Shown in pieces: positions 4,917 through 10,243 of a stretch of DNA of 10,243 nt. Location: positions 1-10,243 of the forward strand of contig JABHOU010000481.1 in the NCBI GenBank assembly GCA_018695085.1, given 5' to 3'. Positions within the stretch are counted from its first letter, which is position 1; each line of letters starts with the position of its first letter. The position numbers and the translations under genes are program-made. The DNA comes from Opitutia bacterium. Lineage in GTDB: Bacteria > Verrucomicrobiota > Verrucomicrobiia > Opitutales > Seribacteraceae. The notes under the pieces are model-generated. The model had not been told where the DNA came from. It worked only from the letters and a program-made list of their open reading frames with translations, and ran no database searches.

Positions 4917-5407
4917 GTAATAATGTAAGGAGAAAAGGGAAAGTGATAGCAAGAACTATTTCCTCTACGACCCAGCCCTCTCATAAAGCGAGCGAGAGGT
5001 GCCTCGATACCTCTCGCACTTCCCCTTGCTCTTCGATTCATGGTATTAGATACTTGGCCGTGCGGAGTTCAACACTCCCTTGTGAGGAACCAGTCGATCG
5101 GCGATACCGGCTACCTTTGGAAGAAGTTCGCTGACTTGGAGTCCGGCGAGCTTTATAGGAATGGGAGCGAAGGACCCGCGAATCTCGGCGGGTACATCGG
5201 GCTTGGGGGCAATGAGGCCCGTATGGGGCGGCCCACCGTCGAGATGAAGGTGGATGATCCCTTGTGGGAAGAACCGACACCGGCAACGGACTCGGCTCAT
5301 AGAAGATCGGCCAAGGTGAAAACACCTACGCCAAGCACCCCTATGCTCAGAAAGCTACGCCTGTGGAGTTAGACGTTTCCTGCGAAAGTGACCATGAGTG
5401 AATCTGG
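4917..5407. other. Region without a supported gene; holds repeat copy B
   Basis: 491 bases separate the small lipoprotein from the discoidin-like gene. It contains repeat copy B (5003-5073). Frames are open on both strands from about 5040 to 5370. The plus one (5040-5372) contains a protein-like stretch, DLESGELYRNGSEGPANLGG, and the minus one ends VLNSARPSI at 5046, in line with the reading of copy A. Neither has a signal peptide, a recognised motif or a clear start. A decayed gene is likelier than an active one. Confidence 0.4.
5003..5073. repeat. Imperfect 70-base repeat, copy B
   Basis: It is the partner of 4410-4478, with CTCGATAC, CCTTGCTCTTCGA, ACTTGGC and GGAGTTCA in the same order and orientation. 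Several small indels relative to copy A shift the minus-strand frame (NSARPSI then stop). This supports decay or a non-coding nature. Confidence 0.55.
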
Positions 5408-5947
5408 CTATTTCTTGATTTCCCAGAATTCTACTTCACCCCAGAGGTTGCCCCATCCTTGAAACCTAGGGGTGAGACGAAAGAAACGGGCCTTGATCGC
5501 ACGCAAATCCATTTCAGCCCATGCACCCTTGCCACGTTCACCAACAAAGCCGGCATAAGTATTGAAGTCGACGTAGTTCACGCCGTCACGGCTCACCTCC
5601 ACCTTAACTTGAGCCAGTTCATCGCTACGATCCCACGGTTGGAAGAAGATGCGTATTACTCCGAGAGTCTTTTCGGCACCGAGATCAAAAGTAAGCGTGG
5701 GATTCTCCTTGTACCAGGCGGTCCAAGTGGAACGCCACCCGTCTTCCGGAAGTTCACCGTCGATCAGCTTGTGAGGACCCAAGCGACGAGCCTCCAAGGT
5801 GGGGGGCTTTGTAGAATCCACTTTGGCCACAGGAGACAAGGCGTACTTGCGCGAATCACCTTTGCGGGAACGATCTTGAGATAAAGCAATTCCTGTAGTG
5901 AGTACGGCGATCCAAGGAAGCAAAATACGGCAAATAATTTTTTTCAT
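5408..5947 (-). CDS. Exported F5/8 type C (discoidin-like) domain protein
   Basis: A 179-residue protein from the ATG at 5947, chosen because it gives a signal peptide (MKKIICRILLPWIAVLTTGI, probable cleavage after ALS at 23). Longer in-frame starts run into the upstream gene. Residues about 50-178 match a discoidin or F5/8 type C fold, with KLIDGELPEDGW, a WTAWYKENPTLTFDLGAEKT strand pair, VKVEVSRDGVNYV and a closing ARFFRLTPRF then WGEVEFWEIKK. This fold binds carbohydrates or lipids and, in these phyla, is often part of polysaccharide-degrading systems. Here it stands alone without a catalytic domain, so it is probably a small secreted binding protein. It is the second gene of a probable operon: 46 bases separate it from the nuclease-like gene. 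Confidence 0.87.
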   Translation of the reverse strand: MKKIICRILLPWIAVLTTGIALSQDRSRKGDSRKYALSPVAKVDSTKPPTLEARRLGPHKLIDGELPEDGWRSTWTAWYKENPTLTFDLGAEKTLGVIRIFFQPWDRSDELAQVKVEVSRDGVNYVDFNTYAGFVGERGKGAWAEMDLRAIKARFFRLTPRFQGWGNLWGEVEFWEIKK

Positions 5948-5993
5948 ATATCTACTACGAAAGTAAGGCCGGAATCGGGATGGGCGCAACCCT

Positions 5994-6536
5994 TCAATCG
6001 GAAGGCAAGGGAGGACCACCGCACAGATTTTGGCTAAGAAATTCGCCATCCAGATAAACGTCAGCCAACAAATAAAACTTATCTTTGCCACGCTCAAGGC
6101 GGCGAAGCTCTATCCGTTGGGTGTTCTCGATAAGCTTGCGCAACTGATTCCATTGAGTAATGGCACTCGAAAGGTCCTCATCTCTCGGCGGAGGCAATGC
6201 CAAGGCATGCAGACCCCGTACCCTTAAGGGAACATTCTCGCCAAGCAATGGATGAACGCCAGGGAGGTTGACTAAGAAAGTCTTTCCGTCCAGCACACGG
6301 CCAACATCACGACCATTCAAAAGTTCGAACCTTTGAGGAAAACTTCTCGCTCCAGGCAGGCGGAACCGAAGAGCCTCCAAGTCTTCATTCATCTTGTTTG
6401 CACCGGACTCCGATGCCTGATCGAAGTCGTACTCTTGAGGATGGGATTTTGAAAATTGCGAGGAGTTACGACAACCGGTGAACAAGAGGAAACATATCGC
6501 AATCACCACGCACACACCTCGAATGAGAAAATTCAT
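5994..6536 (-). CDS. Lipoprotein with degenerate staphylococcal nuclease-like domain
   Basis: A 180-residue protein from the ATG at 6536, which gives a signal peptide with lipobox FTGC (Cys22). An ATG at 6566 would add 10 residues. Residues about 75-172 resemble the SNase (thermonuclease) fold: VLDGKTFLVNLPGVHPLLGE, VPLRVRGLHALALP, a helix QLRKLIENTQRIELRRLERG, and YLLADVYLDGEFLSQNL. Against S. aureus nuclease the active-site positions read Asp21 to Lys85, Arg35 to Arg105 (kept), Asp40 to His110, Glu43 to Ala113 and Arg87 to Tyr155. The metal and catalytic residues are therefore lost, and it should not be a working nuclease. It is probably a binding or structural protein in the envelope. It is first in a probable two-gene unit with the discoidin-like protein. 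Confidence 0.8.
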   Translation of the reverse strand: MNFLIRGVCVVIAICFLLFTGCRNSSQFSKSHPQEYDFDQASESGANKMNEDLEALRFRLPGARSFPQRFELLNGRDVGRVLDGKTFLVNLPGVHPLLGENVPLRVRGLHALALPPPRDEDLSSAITQWNQLRKLIENTQRIELRRLERGKDKFYLLADVYLDGEFLSQNLCGGPPLPSD

Positions 6537-6935
6537 ACAATCCAGATTGGTGGTGATCGCCCGCAAGTCAACCCAGCTAAATCCAAGACGATACAGAGAA
6601 AATCCGAAATTTGCCTAGATCTTCCAGTTCACCGCCCACTGGCAACCGTTTTTTTTCGAATGCCAGCAACTTTTAGCTGTAAAATACGTCTTAATAGAAA
6701 AAACTCTTGTACGATTTGCCTCTAGGCGATTTACATCGCTGAAAAAGACTCTCGACCGATTTTCGTTTGGCAAAGAACAATCTGTACCGAAACTAGAATT
6801 AAAGAAACCTTCGAATCGATAGAAGCGGTCCGCTATTTTCTAAAAATAGATTCATTTGGAGGGAATAGAGGATTTTACGTCGCTAATCGAATCTTCACTC
6901 TTGTATGAGAACCAATCTGTAACTAGTTTGGCTTC
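6537..6935. promoter_or_regulatory. AT-rich divergent intergenic region
   Basis: 399 bases lie between divergent genes and should hold both promoters. It is AT-rich, especially from 6650. Visible small structures are GCGAT-TTAC-ATCGC (6726-6739) and AGCGG-T-CCGCT (6824-6834). The second is a compact palindrome that could be an operator. A purine-rich TTTGGAGGGAATAGAGG occurs at about 6856-6872, too far from the ATG at 6936 to be its ribosome binding site. No clear -35/-10 pair stands out. A plus-strand frame 6456-6725 shadows the nuclease-like gene and is not supported. Confidence 0.45.
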
Positions 6936-8042
6936 ATGAGCATTCTAAAGGTGTGTTTCCCCGTTTTCCTATTCGGGCTATTTTGTCTGCAAACTGCCTT
7001 CGCTCAGCCTCACCCCTTTAATCAACTTGGTCGTGCAGTATTCGATTCCATCCGCGATCGGGATTTAACAAAATTCGTCGAAAATTCGGTCTTTGCTCTC
7101 GAGGAAGACGAATTTCGCAACTTGCTTTCGGGGATTAAGAACGATGCCCTAATTGCCCAGTTGCGAGAAGGGAGCAAGGAGGAATGGTCCATCGCCTTTG
7201 CCAAGAATTGGCGCAAACATTGGAGGCACATTGCCAAACAGCCCAAAAGCCAAATCGGTGCCCAAGCCTTCAACCCCATCCTATCCGCTGCCGAAGCAGA
7301 CGGCATTCAATGGCAAACCGCGACCCTCACTGCCATTGAGGTACTACTCCCGGTAAAACTGGAACAAGGGCATTTTGAGGTCAAACGCGATACTTTTACC
7401 CAAAAAGTCACATCGACGGATGTTAATGGAACAAACGAGACTGAGAGGGATTCAGGCACGCTTTACTTCGACCGTGGACTCAAGTACAGACTGAGAATGG
7501 ATCGATCTACGCACGGTTATGGCTTTATGATCGGTCTAAAACCAGAAGACTCGAAGAAACGTTTCGACCGTGGAATCAAACGCAATGGCGCCGGAGTCGG
7601 AGACATTCTCATCGAGTTCGAGCAAAGAGCATTGCCTACCGGAATTTTGAAGGGAACGAGTCTGAATAAAAAGAACGCGAGCATGATTTACGAAGGACTA
7701 TTAGGCAAAAAGCCTAGCTCGAGTGTACTTGAGGAATTGGCAAATTCAGGCTATCGAGTTGAAGATCTCGTATCGGAAATTCACGAAAAATACTTCCCTT
7801 CCAATCTGTACTACTTCTGCCCTGACCGAAAAGGAGTTGGAGGAACCATACGCGTGACCAATGCCGATGACCTTGAAAAACCAAACCAACGGATCGATTT
7901 GCTCATCACCTTCGGTTTTGGTAAACCAAAGAGAAGTTACCAGATACTTCTACGAGAAATTCTCAATACTCCCCGCGGTCCACTCTTTTTTGAAAAACCG
8001 CAATGGTTGGGTGAAGTGGAGGCGCAAGTCGGTACTGATTGA
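6936..8042 (+). CDS. Exported protein of unknown function
   Basis: A 368-residue protein with a signal peptide (MSILKVCFPVFLFGLFCLQT, cleavage likely after AFA at 23). The mature protein starts with a helical region (about 25-120) rich in charged residues (FDSIRDRDLTKFVENSVFAL then EEDEFRNLLSGI). A mostly beta part follows from about 125 (TATLTAIEVLLPVKLEQGHF, GTLYFDRGLKYRLRMD). A linker with GLLGKKPSSSVLEELANSGY (about 252-271) comes next, and the C-terminus has LLITFGFGKPKRSYQILLRE and RGPLFFEKPQWLGEVE. I recognise no family or catalytic motif. The early segment looks like the ankyrin-like or stress-response N-terminal regions of some exported proteins, but that is a weak impression. It stands alone, with divergent and convergent neighbours. 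No Shine-Dalgarno sequence is seen. Confidence 0.8.
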   Translation: MSILKVCFPVFLFGLFCLQTAFAQPHPFNQLGRAVFDSIRDRDLTKFVENSVFALEEDEFRNLLSGIKNDALIAQLREGSKEEWSIAFAKNWRKHWRHIAKQPKSQIGAQAFNPILSAAEADGIQWQTATLTAIEVLLPVKLEQGHFEVKRDTFTQKVTSTDVNGTNETERDSGTLYFDRGLKYRLRMDRSTHGYGFMIGLKPEDSKKRFDRGIKRNGAGVGDILIEFEQRALPTGILKGTSLNKKNASMIYEGLLGKKPSSSVLEELANSGYRVEDLVSEIHEKYFPSNLYYFCPDRKGVGGTIRVTNADDLEKPNQRIDLLITFGFGKPKRSYQILLREILNTPRGPLFFEKPQWLGEVEAQVGTD

Positions 8043-8116
8043 AGCTTTTGTTCTGACAGAAGGCGACGTACGAGCAAGACATTGCGAGAGAACACCGGCA
8101 CAAACAAACATTCGTC

Positions 8117-8617
8117 CTAGCGAAACTCCACAAACACTTCGATCAATTCACCGTTTTTAAATTGCTTGGACTCGATAAGCTTACCCGCGTCATCCCATCG
8201 GCGGAAAAAGCCATGCCGCCGATTGTCAAACCACTGGGATTCCTCCTTGCGGGCACCACTCTCATACCAGAAACGCGACATGCCGTCATGTCCTCCGTTC
8301 AAGAAACTGGCTTCTCCTTTGGGCCCCCCGTTGGCATAAGTTTCGATGGCTCGTCCCGTAAAAGGCACCCGGTTCACATCGTGATGCCAAAGTCCCGTAT
8401 TTTTATCCCGCACAAGTTGACTTCCATCGACCTTGATAACCTTCAAGGCTAGCCGACTGTTTTCCCACTTCAGAATTTCGAGCTCCTTTTTCAGCCTATC
8501 CAAAGTTTCGACTTGCTCGAAAGTACTAGGCCCGACATCGCTCGCCGCTCCCCCATCACCCTCACATCCGGCAAATATGAGCGGCAAAAAAGGCAAAGCA
8601 AAATAAGAAATTTTCAT
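8117..8617 (-). CDS. Lipoprotein with coiled coil and MORN/YwqK-type repeats
   Basis: A 166-residue protein from the ATG at 8617 (MKISYFALPFLPLIFAGCEG), lipobox FAGC, Cys18. This start has AGAAGG 7 bases upstream, one of the few reasonable ribosome binding sites in the window. A longer frame to 8686 lacks a signal peptide. Residues about 33-60 are a likely coiled coil (TFEQVETLDRLKKELEILKW). About 72-160 hold MORN or YwqK-like repeats (VPFTGRAIETYANGGPKGEA, GHDGMSRFWYESGARKEESQ, RRHGFFRRWDDAGKLIESKQ). It is thus related in architecture to the lipoprotein at 1765 but has another signal peptide and no Sel1 part. The repeats form a beta surface used in protein or lipid binding. No toxin partner lies nearby, so the common antitoxin label is not supported. 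Confidence 0.85.
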   Translation of the reverse strand: MKISYFALPFLPLIFAGCEGDGGAASDVGPSTFEQVETLDRLKKELEILKWENSRLALKVIKVDGSQLVRDKNTGLWHHDVNRVPFTGRAIETYANGGPKGEASFLNGGHDGMSRFWYESGARKEESQWFDNRRHGFFRRWDDAGKLIESKQFKNGELIEVFVEFR

Positions 8618-8719
8618 CAAAAGACCTTCTAGACCAATGTCAGATCTGAAGCAAGACCACCCGACAACACGAACCGTGGTTGGCAATTGCTCTAGAACTT
8701 TTAAAAATCAGAAAGTAAA

Positions 8720-9340
8720 TCAGCGAGTTTCCAACCTCTTAAGACGTTGCTCAAGCAACTGCATACGGTTGCGAAGCTCGGCGTTAAGCTGCTGCGAGCG
8801 CCGAAGTTCCTCCCGAAGAGCACCGACCATCCGGTCGCCACGCTGCTGTTCCTGCCGTATCCGCTCAGGCGAGGGAGCACCCCCCTCGCGAGCTTGTTGA
8901 GGATGAACGCGTTGGGGACGTTCGCGTCCATCAGCTTCCCGAAGGAAAGACGGACGACCTTGAGCTGGTCGATCACCCTCACCAACGCGGCGGACGAAAG
9001 GAGGACGACCGCGGTCACCTTCCCTGGGAGGAGGCCGAACTCCGGCTTCACGCTCTCCCTCACGGCGAATGGGAGGTGGAGGGGGCGGACGATCACCCTC
9101 TCCGCGAAAACGAACACCTGGTGGAGTTTCCCGAGCGGGGCGGCGATCACCCTCGCGATCACTGCGAACACGACGCTCTTCAGGCACACGATCACGCTCC
9201 CTTTCTCCGGATCGGGAATCCTCTCGGCGAACTTCTCGATCGGCATTCGTCTCTCGTTCACGCCTAGGCTCGTCTTCGGCTTGGGCCATCTGAAAGGCAA
9301 TGATTGCCCCAATTGCGATAGTCAGAAATTTCTTTTTCAT
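8720..9340 (-). CDS. Exported Arg/Glu/Pro-rich low-complexity protein with coiled coil
   Basis: A 206-residue protein with a signal peptide (MKKKFLTIAIGAIIAFQMAQ, cleavage after AQA at 21). Residues about 22-165 are of very low complexity, dominated by Arg, Glu, Asp, Pro and Gly, with repeated GEGDRP or REGDR units (80-84, 107-110, 120-124) and a run of six prolines (85-90). This part must be disordered. Residues about 168-206 (MVGALREELRRSQQLNAELR then NRMQLLEQRLKRLE) form a clear coiled coil. The chain is polyampholytic and could bind nucleic acid, polysaccharide or membrane surface, which is inference. Two other frames over the same DNA are also open beyond 200 codons, but only this one has a signal peptide and a coiled coil. 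The next minus-strand gene starts 103 bases further on. Confidence 0.8.
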   Translation of the reverse strand: MKKKFLTIAIGAIIAFQMAQAEDEPRRERETNADREVRREDSRSGERERDRVPEERRVRSDREGDRRPARETPPGVRFRGEGDRPPPPPPIRREGEREAGVRPPPREGDRGRPPFVRRVGEGDRPAQGRPSFLREADGRERPQRVHPQQAREGGAPSPERIRQEQQRGDRMVGALREELRRSQQLNAELRNRMQLLEQRLKRLETR

Positions 9341-9455
9341 GGTAGCCTGTGGTTGGTGATTTACGGAGGAGCCGGAAATCCATAAGAAATCCGAATTTAA
9401 ATAGTGATACGAAATAATTGCCTCAATATCTAGCTAATCCGCAATAAAATTCTTC
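9341..9455. promoter_or_regulatory. Divergent promoter region
   Basis: 115 bases between two divergent genes, with an AT-rich centre. On the minus strand TTGAGG (9426-9421) and TATTTA (about 9403-9398) are 17 bases apart and could serve the Arg-rich gene, but the -10 match is poor. No clear pair is seen for the hydrolase on the plus strand. Confidence 0.3.
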
Positions 9456-10115
9456 ATGATAAAACTTATTACGCTATTCGCCATCGTCATATCATGGAGC
9501 AATTCGCTTACTGCAAAGGCCGACCCCGCGCGATTCTCGAATGCGATAGCCACCTTCGAAAAGGAAGACGCCGACCGCAAACCCGTCGACGACCTCACTC
9601 TCTTCACGGGTAGCTCGAGCATTCGCATGTGGAAAAGCCTGACCACGGACTTCCCCGACCGCAAAGTTCTCAACCGCGGATTCGGAGGCTCCCATATTTC
9701 CGACGTCCTACACTACTTCGACGTCGTCGTCGCCCGCCACAAGCCAAAGGTGATTGTACTATATTGCGGAGAAAACGACCTCTGGTCAGGAAAACCACCC
9801 AAGCAAGTCTTCACCGACTTTCTAGAATTCGTAAGGCGAGTCCATGCCCTCGATTCCAAAATCAAGATTCATTATCTAGCCGCCAAACCTTCTCCCAAAC
9901 GCATGAGCAAATGGGACATCTACCAAACATGCAATCGCCTCATCGCAAACCACTCCGCTAAGGACAAAAGACTGCACTTCGTTGACGTATCCAAAGTCAT
10001 GCTAGGCAAGAACGGCCAACCCCTTCCAGACATCTGGCTCAAGGACAAACTCCACATGAACGCCTCCGGCTATGCCCGCTGGACTAAACTTCTCAGCCCC
10101 ATACTCACAAAGTAA
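9456..10115 (+). CDS. Exported SGNH/GDSL-family hydrolase
   Basis: A 219-residue protein with a signal peptide (MIKLITLFAIVISWSNSLTA, cleavage after AKA near 22). The four SGNH blocks are present: FTGSSSIRMW (block I, nucleophile most likely Ser54), NRGFGGSHISD (block II, oxyanion Gly76 or 77), YCGENDLW (block III, Asn107 in GEND) and DKLHMNASGY (block V, Asp197 and His200). Length and spacing fit single-domain esterases of this family, which remove acetyl or other acyl groups from sugars, peptidoglycan, lipids or small esters. The exact substrate cannot be read from the sequence. The GSSS form of block I together with KLHMN is common in the PAF acetylhydrolase-like branch often seen in Bacteroidota and PVC genomes. 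The downstream neighbour is a convergent tRNA gene. Confidence 0.92.
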   Translation: MIKLITLFAIVISWSNSLTAKADPARFSNAIATFEKEDADRKPVDDLTLFTGSSSIRMWKSLTTDFPDRKVLNRGFGGSHISDVLHYFDVVVARHKPKVIVLYCGENDLWSGKPPKQVFTDFLEFVRRVHALDSKIKIHYLAAKPSPKRMSKWDIYQTCNRLIANHSAKDKRLHFVDVSKVMLGKNGQPLPDIWLKDKLHMNASGYARWTKLLSPILTK

Positions 10116-10196
10116 TGGGAACTGCTACATTCCTCTAACCTAAAAGCAAAGAACCGGCCAGAAACCGTACGAGCACTGACCAATCCCAAGAAAAAA

Positions 10197-10243
10197 TGGA
10201 GCCGGGAATCGGATTCGAACCGACGACCTACGCATTACGAATG
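10197..10243 (-). tRNA. tRNA-Thr (anticodon CGU), 3' part only
   Basis: Read on the minus strand, the last 47 bases of the window form the 3' half of a tRNA. The anticodon loop is TTCGTAA with anticodon CGT (complement at 10237-10239), between arms CA and TGCG. It is followed by a variable loop and the T arm GTCGG-TTCGAAT-CCGAT, then acceptor strand TCCCGGC, discriminator T and an encoded CCA (10199-10197). Anticodon CGU and the U73 discriminator fit threonine, codon ACG. The order CATTCGTAATGCG closely matches bacterial tRNA-Thr(CGU). The 5' half lies outside the window. A run of six T follows the CCA after one base, and could help end transcription. Confidence 0.9.

Noticed and set aside
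5040..5372. Plus-strand frame of 110 codons with a partly protein-like sequence
   Set aside because: It starts inside repeat copy B, has no signal peptide or recognisable motif, and the opposite strand is equally open. It is kept only as a note on the gap.
5994..6536. Active secreted thermonuclease
   Set aside because: Four of five catalytic positions are substituted, so activity is not expected.
6456..6725. Plus-strand frame of 89 codons
   Set aside because: It overlaps the start of the nuclease-like gene on the other strand, and its composition and start give no support.

Overview
The window looks like a chromosomal piece of a Verrucomicrobiota or Planctomycetota bacterium (PVC superphylum). 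That assignment is an inference. It rests on a PQQ-like beta-propeller protein with the Cys-rich C-terminus common in those phyla, on a high density of exported lipoproteins built on MORN, Sel1 and leucine-rich repeats, and on start codons that mostly lack a Shine-Dalgarno sequence. There are eleven full or partial genes with good support, two short weaker ones and the 3' part of a tRNA. Almost every protein carries a signal peptide or lipobox, so this is cell-envelope accessory DNA. No replication, transposase, CRISPR or classical defence gene is visible.

Layout. 1-654 (+): the end of a PQQ-like beta-propeller protein, then a start/stop-overlapping 51-residue membrane peptide. 693-1550 (-): a Gly/Ser-linker lipoprotein and a small acidic protein, convergent with the first pair across a hairpin. 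1600-4390: the most unusual part. Two plus-strand lipoprotein genes (Sel1/MORN at 1765 and LRR at 3724) share almost the same 5' leader and signal-peptide DNA but have unrelated mature domains. A third, diverged copy at 2690 is only a signal peptide followed by a stop. Between them lies an AT-rich, minus-strand gene for an exported, possibly SPRY-like protein, and a long inverted repeat.

4390-5407: gene-poor. It holds a 66-base two-hairpin element (a near copy of one at 1604), two copies of a roughly 70-base repeat, a probable gene remnant and a 49-residue lipoprotein. 5408-6536 (-): a lipoprotein related to staphylococcal nuclease that has lost most catalytic residues, followed by an exported discoidin-like (F5/8 type C) protein. 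6537-6935: an AT-rich divergent intergenic region. 6936-8042 (+): an exported protein of unknown function. 8117-9340 (-): a MORN-type lipoprotein and an Arg/Glu/Pro-rich exported protein with a C-terminal coiled coil. 9456-10115 (+): an exported SGNH/GDSL hydrolase. 10197-10243 (-): the 3' part of tRNA-Thr(CGU).

The genes do not form one pathway. The best candidate for something undescribed is the repeated leader plus signal-peptide module joined to different repeat-protein bodies, with the structured repeat element nearby. It could be a way of diversifying surface lipoproteins, or simply the result of local duplication and decay. The sequence alone does not decide between these.
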